A DNA stretch of 29,564 bases from Chloromonas sp. AAM2 (Eukaryota > Chlorophyta > Chlorophyceae > Chlamydomonadales > Chlamydomonadaceae), in contig QAXH01005855.1 of assembly GCA_004335635.1 (NCBI GenBank), forward strand, positions 1-29,564. The letters are read 5' to 3'. Made by a program: the position numbers and the translations under genes. The notes beneath the pieces are model-generated. The model saw nothing but the letters and a program-made list of their open reading frames with translations. It was not told the origin of the DNA and searched no databases. The number at the start of each line of letters is the position of its first letter. The first letter of the stretch is position 1. Below, in pieces: positions 1 to 10,176 of the stretch.

Positions 1-76
1 AATCGTGTGTTGCATGCATGTACGCGTGTTTGATGTGCAATCGTGTGTTGCATGCATGTACGCTTGTTTGATGTGT
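1..76. repeat. 38-bp tandem duplication in a WEE1 intron
   Basis: Two adjacent copies of a 38-bp unit (1-38 and 39-76) differ at only a couple of bases. They lie just before the 3' splice site (CAG ending at 85) of the first WEE1 exon in the window. No coding role is visible. Confidence 0.85.
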
Positions 77-85
77 GTCACGCAG

Positions 86-2056
86 GAAGTTCAAGCCCTA
101 GCAGCGGTTGAGGGGCACCCGAACGTGGTCAACTTCTATGACAGCTGGGTGGAACCTGCCGATAACCACGGCAATGGCGAGTGGTTCTTTATCCGCATGG
201 AACTATGCGGGGCCAATCTGCGGTCATTAGGTGGCGCACAGCAGCAGCAGCAGCAGCAGGGGGGGCAGGGGCCACAGATGAGCGGCCTGGGTCCCAAGGC
301 GGGGCAGAGCGGGCAAAACCCGGGCAAGCATGGGCCCAAGGAGGCGATGAAGGAAGCAGATCTCTTGGAAATCCTCAAACAGGTGAGGAAAACGGTCAAA
401 AACCGACAGCACGTGCTAGGTGTTGGAACGGGACTAGGATAGCCACTTTACAAGCACTGGGTGTCAGTCAGTGTGGACTGGGGACAGGTGAAAGTGTAGG
501 AGGTATTTCTGTTGCTGAGAGTGTTTGATAGTTGCAAGCTGCAGATAAACAATGACACCCCTGCTTTCTGTTTTGGTATCCGGTTGCTTCACCTGCATGT
601 CCATGTTGTCTTTGTCCTTTCAGATGGCTGCCGCTCTCAAGCACGTGCATGATCTCGGCTTAGCGCACCTTGACCTGAAGCCCGATAACATCTACCGCTC
701 TAGGCCCCAAACCAACGCCTCCAACTACCCAACCACCTTTAACCACCCAACCCTGATGCGGTTATCCAGCGCACCCAGCGTCACCAGCAGCCTAACCACC
801 AGCTCATCTTCTCAACCACTCAGTTCCCAGCCGAGCATGGCTAGCCAGCAGCCAAGTCCTGGTGCAGCACAGCCTAGCGTTGTGTATAAGCTGGGGGACT
901 TTGGACTTGCGACGGCTAAGAATGCACTAGCGCCTTACACCGAGGGGGACGCCAGGTGATCGGAGCAAGGGCTTTGCAAAGGCAGATTGGTGGTCCCAGA
1001 ATGGCAACAGGCATTGCCACTTGAAGTGGGCCAAGTGCAACCCGTTTCATTCTGGACAAGAAGATTTTGCTGTGGTGTTTTGTTGTCATTTGGTACATGG
1101 CCTTCCGTGCTCTCTTTCAGGCATGTGCACATCTGACAGTTGCTCTGGGGATTTGCTCAGCGGGGGCAAGAGGGGTGTTTTGAATGTGTTTGCTGTGCGT
1201 GGCATTGCAGGTACCTAGCGCCTGAGTTGCTGGCGGGTAGGAGCGAGTGGGGCCTGGACCGCGCTGACATGTTCGCACTGGGAGCCACCCTGTATGAACT
1301 GGCTACGGGAAGCACACTGCCTACAGGTGACTGACACACGAGTATGTGTGAGACAGGAGTGTGAGATGTGAGTGGGATTAGAGTGAGACGGATGGTGAGT
1401 TTCAGGACACAGGACACAGGCGGAGTGGCCAATGAACGGTGGGGACAACCCGTGGGTCTTTGTGTTGTTATTGTCGTTTGGCAACGTGTACAAGGGACTC
1501 TCTGTCTTTCTCAACGTATCGTGTTGCTTTGCCCTCAGGTGGTGACCGGTACCATGCTTTGAGGGCAGGGCAGCTCATGATGATGCCGTGCGTGTCCATC
1601 AGGCTGCAGCAGTTGATCAAGGTAAGGTCGCGCTTTGCATAGATTGCAGATTGCAGCAACCACTGACAGTACAGGTCAGGCAGGCAGGCTTACCCCTGCT
1701 GGTCCTGGCCGGCGTGTTGCATATCATGTGTGCCTGGCGTGTTGCATATCATGTGTGCCTGGCGTGTGCCTCATGTGCCTAGACATGCTTCTCACGTGCC
1801 TCACATGTGCATCACGTGCACAACGTGTCCATGTGACGTGTCCATGTGGCGTGTGTGTACGACACATGTGGCACACAACTTGTGCATCACAGGCGTGGAG
1901 TGTGTGCACCACGTGTCGCCTCCCCTTGCTGTGCAGAAGCTCATGTCCGCTGACCCCAAGGAGCGGCCCAGTGCTGATCAGCTGCTCAAACTGCCGCTGC
2001 TCCACGCAAAGCACGAGGGGCCCAGAGGTTCGTCCGCCTCACAGGCGGCGTCCTGA
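86..2056 (+). CDS. WEE1: WEE1-like cell-cycle protein kinase, 3' part (5' end outside window)
   Basis: Five exons join in phase: 86-382, 624-955, 1211-1326, 1539-1621 and 1937-2056, giving 315 residues and a TGA stop. Upstream exons, including the glycine loop, lie before the window. WEE1 kinases phosphorylate the inhibitory tyrosine of CDKs and delay mitosis. What is seen: HPNVVNFYDSW, MELCGANL, a catalytic loop HLDLKPDNIY with Leu in place of the usual HRD arginine, KLGDFGLA, then EGDARYLAPELL and a C-lobe ending DPKERPSADQLL. EGDARY and the HLDxKPDNIY loop are typical of plant WEE1; the animal relative PKMYT1 has GDPRYMAPELL. Two disordered inserts are unusual. One is a Gln/Gly tract (7 Gln, from about 238) after MELCGANLRSL. 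The other is about 60 Ser/Thr/Pro-rich residues between the catalytic loop and DFG. Introns begin GTGAGG, GTGATC, GTGACT and GTAAGG. Family assignment is firm; the Myt1 alternative is less likely. Confidence 0.93.
1711..1760. repeat. 25-bp tandem duplication inside the last WEE1 intron
   Basis: Two identical 25-bp units (1711-1735, 1736-1760) are followed by the start of a third. The rest of the intron to about 1915 is crowded with CACGTG/CATGTG-like hexamers, probably the decay of the same short repeat family rather than a regulatory array. Confidence 0.85.
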
Positions 2057-4137
2057 GTGCACCAATGCCGGGAGATAGAGGGGCGCTGTCATGCACTAGC
2101 AGTGCTTTCCCTGGCGCTTGAGGCGTCAAGGCGCGCCTGGACTAGTGGCGCTTTCCCCGGCGCTCTGGGCAGTGAGGTTAATGGACTAGCAGTGAAGTTA
2201 GGCACATGCGGCTGCTGGGGCTATAGGCTGGCAGCGCTTGACACCGACGCATTGGAGGCACAGCATGCAGCATCTACGCCAGAGGGGCAACTATTACTGG
2301 AACCAGTTACTGTGAACTGGGACCATACCGGTCCCGTCATGACAATACAACATGACAAGAACTGGGACTAGCAATGTGCCTGCTTGGATGGGCCAGCTCT
2401 ACAGTGAAGGCGTGTGATCTGAACAGCGATTCACGGGCGTCAAGGCACTGCGATGCTTCCCCTATCTGTATCTTGGCACTGTGATCCGGTGATAGATTCT
2501 AGGCAGCAAGATGGACGCAGCAAGATGCCTAGGTCAGACTTCTTCTGGCACAGCTGGGCCAGGGCATGGGGTTCGTGGCCCTCCCCACTGAGAGACGCTT
2601 AGCGGGGTCAGCATCATGGTTGCCTAGGCACCTTACCCTGGCTCATCGGTACCTTCGCCCGAGGCTTGTTCAAGCGAGTGTGGAGTAACCGTCGACTTGA
2701 CCGGTTCATTCAGTATGAACCAACCGTTCGTGATCAAGTACTGGTGCCCCAATCACTTATCCCGGCCTGAAGCCAGCGGCCCCATGGCCAGTCCTTCAGG
2801 AGTGCATCCGTTTCCAGTCAACGGATTATGGGTCGGCATTTCTAACCGTCATTAGTACGGGCTGTCTGGTTTTGAACGTGCTGTGTGTTTATGACTCATC
2901 GGCTGGTCAGTTATGGTCTGGGTTTATCAGTTGCGTTTTAGGTGCTCAACCAGTACAGTGGGTGATTGAAGGCTGGCTGATGGCTCAAGTACGGCTTCTG
3001 CCCAAGGCTGGGTGACCTAGACAAGAAATGTTTGAATACAAGACTTCAGCGTGTGCACACGCTGCTGTGAATCACATGACGTAATCAGTTTCCACACGTC
3101 TTCAGCAGCTGGTGTTCAAGTGTTGCAGTGAGATGACCACCTGGGTCTGTTGGGAATTCCCTTGATTGGCATATGTAGAAACGGTGGTTTTCTTTCGTTA
3201 ACTTGTTATCATGGCATCAACATGGAACGTGCTAATGCGGTCAGCATCTCTCACTATGGGAATCACACACTCTTTGCCTGCACCAACCACCTTTCAAACA
3301 CCTTTATGCCTGCAGAGAGTCACACCCACATGGCTGTCGTTTCAGGACACTTTCATGCATTATGCAGTCTTTGGCAGCTCAGTTGCGGCACTTGGAAGTT
3401 GACTAGACATTGGCACACATGTGTATTACCGTGTGCACCTGCTGAGGTGGCATCTTGCGGGTGCTATTTGTTTTACGGCTGAGGCCGTCGTTTACAATCA
3501 CCTTTGTGCCACTATGCTGCATCAAACAACAGCGTTTCTGTGGACTTGGCTCCTTGAGCAAAAAAAGTCGCAATTCAAGGGGACAAAGCCTCACTGTGCA
3601 ATGCCGTCTGTTGGGCCCCAGCCTGACAGGAGAGGTCTGGATACTATGGCCCATACATGATGTTTGTGCTGCTATGCGTTTTTGGCTTTGCATGCAGCAG
3701 GGCCTGTGTTTTCAGCTGGACTGCAAGTCTTTTGAAGAGCTTACACAGCGTTTGTCAAGGATTAGCCTTTTAGTGTTGTTGGGCTGTGCAGAATGTAGCA
3801 GGTTTAAAATTGAGGTGTCAGGGATGATGGTATAACACTGATCGAATATGAGCTTCAATTGTTCTTCATTTGCTGGCCATCCAATGCGACCTATGCGTTT
3901 GATACGAAAAAGCCAGGAAAACGAAGGCACGAAAAGAGTGCATGGGAGGGGCCATGCGGGTTAGCACAAAGATGCCATGGAAGCCGGGCATGGAGTGCTC
4001 GAAGGTCAAGTGATGTAAAAGTCTCCAGCTGTCAACCCGTGAAGATGCTTGAATCTCATACGACTGGGAGATCCAAAGCAACAGCTACAACTAAGTCAGG
4101 CCTGTTGTTGTTAGCGACAGGTGCTAGGTGGAAGTGT
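2057..4137. other. Intergenic stretch with no recognisable gene
   Basis: No reading frame here resembles a known family. Visible structure is minor: an imperfect direct repeat (around 2093-2117 and 2138-2165, sharing a CTTTCC-CGGCGCT-type block), a short inverted repeat around 2702-2720, and an exact 18-bp palindrome at 3047-3064 (CAGCGTGTG and its complement). The first few hundred bases should include the WEE1 3' UTR, but I cannot place its end. Confidence 0.6.
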
Positions 4138-4578
4138 TCACCTTCTGGGTTGTGTGTGTGTAACCCACTGAAAGCCATAGGAGCTTGCGCTTGCCTCACT
4201 TTTGCCTTTGCTTGGTCCCTCCTCACTGCTTTGATCCTCCTCGCTGCCCTGTGCTTCCTCGCTGCCCGGAGCTTCCTCACTGTCTTGCTTCTCCTCGCGG
4301 TCGCCAAACAGAACGGTCCGACCAGAGTCCACGCCACGGATCACTTGCTTCAACTGCATCTGCGTTAAGGTCGAGCGGTACCAGCCGCGAAAGTCTTAGC
4401 CGTCTTCCCAGTTTCGCCAGATCGTCTGGCATCTCTCAAGGATGTGAACGTCCTCCAACTTCCACATCATGACTTTGAGGATCCGTGCGAGACGGGCCGT
4501 GCAAGAGAACATGCGTGTGGTGACCCATCGCGTTGCTCTTGCCAAATGGAGGTGAAGAAAAGATACCCGGCCTTCAAC
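4138..4578 (-). pseudogene. Stop-interrupted open frame with acidic Ser-Glu repeats, unrecognised
   Basis: On the minus strand one frame stays open from 4578 to a stop at 4138 except for a single in-frame TAA (4396-4398). The first part is basic and Trp/Arg-rich (for example RATRWVTTRM and QTIWRNWEDG). The part after the stop contains about four copies of a SEEx-type 4-residue motif within an acidic tract, encoded by 12-bp DNA repeats around 4225-4290, then a Lys/Ser tail. No Met precedes the upstream half. It could be a decayed retroelement gag or a host gene remnant; I do not recognise the family and infer pseudogene status from the stop. Confidence 0.35.
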
Positions 4579-4637
4579 TCACAAACCCCGTCCAGGTGAA
4601 AACTAGCGAAACTGAAAGGATTCCGAGCCGCTTTGTG

Positions 4638-4764
4638 CTGGGCAACTAAGTTAAGGTTGTACTGGGCAACTTAGTCAAGGTTATACTGGGCAACTAAGTC
4701 AAGGTTGTACTGGGCAACTTAGTCAAGGTTGTACTGGGCAACTTAGTCAAGGTTGTATTGGGCA
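4638..4764. repeat. 24-bp minisatellite, five copies plus a partial
   Basis: Units start at 4638, 4662, 4686, 4710 and 4734, with a partial sixth at 4758. Each reads CTGGGCAACTTAGTCAAGG plus TTGTA, with one or two substitutions. There is no unique spacer between units, so it is not a CRISPR-like array. It lies in non-coding DNA. Confidence 0.92.
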
Positions 4765-6212
4765 GGGTCAAGCTTTGAGGCAGTACGGTGGTACAGCCGC
4801 TCAGGTTGGTATCTGCCGCTTGCCTTGGCCAGCAACGCTTTCACTCCTGCGACAAGCCTGTGCTCCAGGCGGCTTGCATCAGAGATTGATGGTGATGGGC
4901 CATGGCAAAAAAATATGTTTGCCAGTTCTGGAACACTTCATGTGTGACTCCCAGTTCTAAACTGAAGGAACGTGGATAGCTTCTGGTGATCAGGGAGAAT
5001 GTGGCCTAGCAGGCCAAGGGCTCAAGGTATTTACTATTGTTTTTTGCGACTGGCGCCAAAAGTCTCTTGGCCTGGCGTCGGCCTGGGGCTCAAGCTGGCA
5101 AAACTGGCGTGCCATAACTAATTCACAGAGTCAAACAATGGCTGCTGCTGCTCCTGGCGAAGTGCTAGCTCCTGAGTCTGATGCAGGGGAAGCTGCTGTG
5201 GTGCGAGTGGTAGCTGGGATTGGGCCATCTGCTTCATGCGACTCCATGTGCTGCTTGTGGCTGGACGTCTCCGCATGCCTGGGCAGAGTGCTGGCTCTGA
5301 AGTTTCAAAATTCAAACAGACGCACTGTACCGTTGCTGCACGGATTGCACCACAGCTGGCCTGTGGCTACGTCTCCGCCAGCCCATGCATGCTCAATGAG
5401 CCAGCTCTTCTGAACCCGAGGGTTGAGGTCATGCTGTTGCTGCGATTTTGCGGTTGAGAGCTGCGCGCTTTGACTGCGGCTCGCGAAGGCTGAGCACAAC
5501 ACCTGCCGACGATGTGCCCGCTGGTGCGATATGGGACGCTGCGGGCGTTGGGGCCAGTGCGGCTGTTGCATGCGAACTTTTTGCCCGCCCCGGGAGTTTG
5601 AACCTCGGCGTGCCACCAAACTCCAGCAGACGCGTGTAAGCATTTCGTCTAGCTGCTTTCAATATGGTGCCTGGGATGGTAGTAGCTTGGAGTCTAGCTG
5701 CTTCGGGGTTTGAATGTGTTTCGGGACTATGGCAATGATTTCCAGCGCATTACTCGTAGGACCAGACATGGTGCAACATGGCACAGCTAGGCGACAGCGC
5801 TGGCATAGAAAGGCCGAGAACAAGTCCTTTAAAAAACCGTGCACGATTCAGTGTGCGGCTTATTGGTGGGCGCCGCGGAAATGCACGCCGTATTGGTGGG
5901 CGCCGCGGACTGTGGTCGCACATGTGACAGGTACCTGCACAGAAGAGGTGCGGCCAGTGCAGACTGCGGCCATGCAGACTGTGGCAAACTGCAGCAGACA
6001 CTGGCGCGCTCGGGGAATGGACTGGCGTTCGACTGGCGGCAACGACCGGCCAAACTGGCCCCCGACTGGCGCGCAAATCCCACTTCGCGCGCCTTCAGCG
6101 CCATGGCGCCGAACTCTCAAAGTCTGGCGGGCGCCAGAAACTGGCACTGACGCCAGTTAACAAATACCCTGCCAGGGCGGTAAGCGTTTGGATTTTTTGG
6201 CGCTGGCGCCAG
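4765..6212. other. Intergenic stretch, progressively rich in GGCGC motifs
   Basis: No recognisable gene. A 19-bp block beginning TATTGGTGGGCGCC occurs twice, 30 bp apart (5861-5879 and 5891-5909). From about 6000 onward TGGCGC and CTGGCG hexamers are unusually dense on both strands. The same sequence style resumes on the other side of the mobile element (8954-9045), so the element appears to have inserted into one GGCGC-rich block. Confidence 0.6.
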
Positions 6213-6272
6213 TTGGTGGCGCGTGTTTTGTGGGCGCTGGCTTTTGGTGGCGCGTAGTTTCTGGCGCTGGCT
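6213..6272. repeat. About 30-bp tandem duplication at the element's insertion site
   Basis: Two units of about 30 bp (6213-6242, 6244-6272) each contain TTGGTGGCGCGT and end GGCGCTGGCT. The second unit is cut at its end by the mobile element, whose left target duplication CTGGC is 6267-6271. Confidence 0.7.
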
Positions 6273-6573
6273 GTGAGCGGGCACCCTTGTAGGCGACATG
6301 GGTGACGGCTCACTATCCGCAGGCTAAGAGGCAACCGGCCTCAGAGCTATATACCGTTAAGCATCCTATGTTATTTATATTCCGCTGCGCGTTCTTCAGT
6401 CGCGCGCACTAACCGCAAGGTCCGCAGCTGCCGAGCAGCCGACATAACCGTGACATAATCCGATGATGCAGCCGGAAACTCCGAGACTAGCGTAATCCTG
6501 TGAGAGTCGGGACTACGCGTCTATAAGTACCGTTTGCCTAGCTTGCGTGAAGTCAGAGTCCTTTGACGTAGGG
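6272..6573 (+). repeat. Left terminal inverted repeat
   Basis: This is the reverse complement of 8652-8953 with scattered substitutions and equal length. Reading inward it contains TATATACCG, TTATTTATATTCC and, near the inner edge, TCTATAAGTACCG, a possible TATA box. It runs into a G homopolymer at about 6571-6585. Confidence 0.9.
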
Positions 6574-6581
6574 GGGGGGGG

Positions 6582-6955
6582 GGGGTAATGTGACCATGAG
6601 ACGGAGGAGGGTTAAACAACTTACAATTAGCAACGTCCCAGCTCAACGGCAACTGACAATGTTGTTTTAACTCAATCCACAACTCAACGGTTTGGCTGGG
6701 TTGACGAGCAGGGCAAGGTCCACCCCTACTCCGAGGGTCCGCGCCCAAAGAAGGCCTAGGAAACCGCCTCATGTGCTAGTGACCGGTGTGACGAGGATCC
6801 AAAGAGGTGTTTATCTGACTCCCAGCCAAACCGTTGAGTTGTGGATTGAGTTAAAACAACATTGTCAGTTGCCGTTGAACTGGGTCGTTGCTAATTGTAA
6901 GTTGTTTAACCCTTCTCCGTCTCATTACCCCCTCATTACCCCCTCCCAACCCAGC
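6582..6955. repeat. Internal inverted repeat (arms 6582-6700 and 6821-6955)
   Basis: Two arms of about 120 bp are inverted copies around a 120-bp spacer, nested inside the larger element. Each arm, read outward, is open for the same peptide (contains VELWIELKQHC and VANCKLFNP) followed by a C-rich/G-rich tract. The right arm differs from the left by several substitutions and has an extra CTCATTACCCC unit at its end. Confidence 0.88.
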
Positions 6956-6983
6956 CGTCCTGGTACGGCTTCTTGGGCCCACG

Positions 6984-7895
6984 GCAGTTCTTCAAGTTGT
7001 GTCCCGGTTTGAAGCAGTTGTAGCAATGGCCATCCAAGGCGTGTATGCCACTCAGGTTTTGAGCGCCCGTGGCGGGCCAGAGGAAGGGACGTTGGAACGC
7101 CCACCACCACTGGTCGCCCTGGACGCCTTACCCTTGCGCACACCACCTGATGGGCCGGCGCCATCGTTAGCCTTGTTGGAACCATGAGGGACAGAGCCAC
7201 TGTCGGTGCGTTGCTTTTTGAAGGACGGTGTAGAGCTTTGGCTCTGCGGTACATGCAAGGCATTAACGGCCGCCCTGTTCATGTTTGTTAAAGCCAGCGC
7301 TCGGGCTGCGGCTAAGGCTGCGGTGGTCATAGCCTCAAGAGTAGTAAACGGTTTGCCAGTGAGCTTATCGGTTACAAGCTCCAGCTGGTAATGCGGTGTG
7401 AGGCCGGAATGAAAGAATCGAATACGGTCTGCCTCTGCCATGTCAGGGACGTAAGACAGGTAGCCACGGAAATTGGCTATGTACTGCTGCGGTCATGTCC
7501 TTCGTCATGGCATGCTTACAGTTATACAGCAGGTCACGGGTTTCCTGCTCACGGGTCTGGATTTCGGGTGCAAATCGGTTAAGACATCGCACCTTCAGAT
7601 CATCGACCTCCATCGGTGGCTGGTCGGTGATGCGACAATGAGTTAATACCGCATACCAGTGTGCCTTGACGTCATCGGTAGTGCAGTTGCGGTCGGTAAA
7701 CTTCGAACCATTATAGGTAACTGCACGCGACTTACCCTCAGCCGGTGGTGCTGGAGCCGAAGGGTTCGGGTTTGGTGCGAGTCCCGACATGGTTACCACG
7801 AAAAGACTTGTTAGGGTCTCGGCGTGGGCTGCGGTGAAGTCGGTCTGAGTACTGTAATATCGGACCTCGGTTAGACCGGTCTTGCTTGCTCGCAA
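6984..7895 (-). pseudogene. gag: Retrotransposon gag-like gene, broken by frameshifts
   Basis: Gag proteins package element RNA. The first frame runs from 7895 to a stop at 7443; its likely Met start is internal (MSGLAPNPNPS, near 7790), and it continues with AVTYNGSKF and VKAHWYAVL. The reading then moves near 7490 to another frame with IANFRGYLSYVP, DMAEADRIRFFHSGLTP and a basic Ser/Gly-rich tail, which stops at 7052. The zinc knuckle CYNCFKPGHNLKNC (7025 to 6984, pattern C-x2-C-x4-H-x4-C) is in the third frame. At least two frameshifts therefore separate the N-domain, core and knuckle. The order N-domain, F-R-x-x-L-S-x-x-P-D core, knuckle is that of Ty3/Gypsy-type gag. No protease or polymerase follows. 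I infer a dead copy. Confidence 0.8.
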
Positions 7896-7985
7896 GTACG
7901 CTTCCTGCTCGGATGCAGTGTCGGAAAAGAATGTCGGAAATGTCGGAGGTGTCGGAAAACACTATCGGAAGTGTCGAAGGTTGCG

Positions 7986-8216
7986 TCAACACTGCGTCAG
8001 CGATGCTACACCTACTGAATTGGTCGACAGGTTGACGTCGTCCTCTGAGCTAGAGTCGAAGAAAGACTCCTCGTGCTCAGCAAAGTGCGAACCGTACTGG
8101 TCGAACGAAGCGCGCGTGTAGGGCGTGCTGCGCTGATACCACGGATAGAACCTGTTGTTACCTGACGACTCCGTGTTCCACAGATCAGGGTTCTTGCCTG
8201 CCCTAAGGACATGATG
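7986..8216 (-). pseudogene. Open acidic 76-residue segment upstream of gag, no start codon
   Basis: Between stops at 8217-8219 and 7986-7988 this minus frame is open and protein-like. It contains NNRFYPWYQRSTPYTR, SFDQYGSHFAEHEE and an acidic SSSEDD stretch. It lacks a Met, so it is probably a fragment of a longer element protein, possibly a gag N-terminal extension in a different frame. No family recognised. Confidence 0.4.
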
Positions 8217-8651
8217 TTACGGCACACCTCGATACCTGCCAGATGCCCACAGACATGACACGGTACCATTGCACGGCTTGGACTTTGAACTCTGTGCTTC
8301 TCAGTCTGGTATCAGCCAACCAGGTGCAATGGTGCATGCATTCACTGGGCGGCTATAGGTTGTTGTTGTTAGGCAGCACCCAGTTGTTGTTAGGCAGCAC
8401 CCAGAAATCAAGAGACTTGGAACTAAGACTGAGTATACGGGCCGGCTCATGTTTGTAGTGTGCTCTAGTCCTACGCCACTCCTCGACAGGGTGGGGCTTA
8501 TTACCAAGCTGCTGTAGCAAGGTGTAATACGCCAGCGTGCCTTGGTTCGGAATTCCCTGGTGAGCCCGCCAAGATGTGACAGGATGCCACGTTGTGTGTG
8601 CGGTGAGAGCTAGTTTGAATGTATTAGCCGGAGACGGGTACGAGCAGTCAG

Positions 8652-8953
8652 CCCTACGTCAAAGGACTCTTACTTCACGCAAGCTAGGCAAACGGTATTT
8701 ATAGACGCGTGGTCCCGGCTCTCACAGGATTACACTGTTCTCGGAGTTTCCGGTTGCATCATCGGATTATGTCACGGTTATGTCGGCTGCTCGGCAGCTG
8801 CGGACCTTGCGGTTAGTGCGCGCGACTGAAGAACGCGCAGCGGAATATAAATAACATAGGATGCTTAACGGTATATAGCTCTGAGGCCGGTTGCCTCTTA
8901 GCCTGCGGATAGTGAGCCGTCATCCATGTCGCCTACAAGGGTGCCCGCTCACA
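8652..8953 (-). repeat. Right terminal inverted repeat
   Basis: Inverted copy of 6272-6573. Read on the minus strand toward gag it carries TCTATAAATACCG about 60 bp before its inner edge, so this end is the plausible promoter for the gag transcript. A short direct repeat (two copies of GTTGTTGTTAGGCAGCACCC, about 8364-8403) lies between this repeat and gag. Confidence 0.9.
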
Positions 8954-10176
8954 CTGGCGTTGTTCGGCTGGCGCGTTTCGGTCGCTTTGGCGCGTTTTGT
9001 CGTTCATTGCCGGATAACCGGTCAGTCACTGTGGCGCCGGCTTGGCGCTGGGCTGCCATTGACTTGTATGTGGGGTCTGGCTTGTATCGTCAGAAGGGTC
9101 TAGCAGTGTTGTCTATTTAGATGAACGAAAAGGTTGAACACAGCTGGCAGACATTCATCCTTCGCCTTTGCCTCGTTGTCAACATCGGATGTGTCCAACT
9201 GGGCAGCATCATGTGTCGTGTCAGGCGTGCTCTCAGGAGCTGCCCAACTGTCAGCTGCTGTGGATTTCTTGCCGTATGACACTGTGATGACCAGTACCAC
9301 TGACTTCTGTTGTGGATCATCGGTTGACGTTGTGGAGCCCAGCTCAGAAGCATGGCCTGTTTCAGAACGAAAACTGTGTCACAAAGATCAGTTTTACACG
9401 CAAGCATCTTGTGTCTTTTGCAGCTCTATTTTCCTAACTACGATGAATGACCAGCATGCCACAACACTGTTGGCAGGGCAAACTCAAAGAAACGCAGTGA
9501 TTCTTAATCATTGAGCTGTCATGATGCAACGGAAGCAGGAACGGCTACCAGCCGTCCAAGGCAAAGACTGTGCGACAAACTCCGGCAATCCAACAGTCCC
9601 AGACACATCCAAACAGTGTTGAAAAAGAATATGCACTCCCTGCAAAATTAAGCAGGGACGGTCGACGGGCAGTCCATGAAACGGCAGTCTGACTGTCTCA
9701 GAAACTTCAACGTCATCCAGCTACGTTTTCTACAACCAAGGGCTGTACATGCACGAAGAAATAAACATGGCATGACAATTGCTCATCCTGCGGAGTGGCT
9801 GCTCAAATGACGCATGCAGAAATATGCATGACACGTCATGCCTTGGAGATCCCACAACTCAGAACAAAACAGGCAGGGCATTCATACCCAGGTGGCTAGG
9901 AAGGAGCCATACAATAAAATCTCCTCTTGATTGTTATTAACATGTGCGTCAAGTCAAGCTATGTGAAGCAGGGAGGCTCTCCCAAACACATAGAAAGTAG
10001 TGTACGAGTCAAGTAACGAGAGTGAGGTCCTTTAGCTGCTTCCTGTAAAGAAGACAGATTCAGTTATCTTGACCTTCTTCTTGTCGCGACCTGATGACAC
10101 GGATCCATCAGGGGCGGTTGCAGTACATCAGTCATAGTCGGCCTGCCTGATGGCGGCGGCCATAACTCGGTTTGCC
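8954..10176. other. Intergenic stretch between the element and the synthase gene
   Basis: The first 90 bases continue the GGCGC-rich block interrupted by the element. After that I see no supported gene. Because the neighbouring minus-strand gene ends at or near 10177, part of this region should be its 3' UTR, but no poly(A) signal can be placed with confidence. Confidence 0.5.

Larger units (their letters stand above)
6272..8953 (-). mobile_element. 2.68-kb gag-carrying element with 302-bp terminal inverted repeats
   Basis: The two ends (6272-6573 and 8652-8953) are the same sequence in opposite orientation. The element begins TGTGAGCGGG and ends CCCGCTCACA. It is flanked by an exact 5-bp duplication, CTGGC, at 6267-6271 and 8954-8958, so it moved as one unit. 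Inside, on the minus strand, are an acidic open frame (7986-8216) and a broken gag (6984-7895). No reverse transcriptase, integrase or transposase is visible, so it is non-autonomous or deleted. TG...CA ends, a 5-bp duplication and gag fit an LTR retrotransposon, but the LTRs would have to be inverted. TGTNR-type ends with a 4-5 bp duplication also fit Ginger-like DNA transposons. I cannot decide between these. Confidence 0.8.

Noticed and set aside
1761..1915. E-box (CACGTG) regulatory cluster
   Set aside because: It lies inside the last WEE1 intron next to a tandem repeat of the same composition; repeat decay explains it better.
4638..4764. CRISPR-like array
   Set aside because: Units are contiguous with no unique spacers, and the genome is eukaryotic; it is a minisatellite.
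6692..7012. Plus-strand 106-residue gene in the element
   Set aside because: It is one arm of the internal inverted repeat; the same peptide is encoded in the opposite arm, so it is a repeat fragment rather than an intact gene.
6272..8953. Ordinary LTR retrotransposon
   Set aside because: The terminal repeats are inverted, not direct, and no reverse transcriptase or integrase is visible.
9100..9514. Overlapping frames on both strands (66 to 126 residues) as genes
   Set aside because: Mutually antisense, no family resemblance, no splice support.
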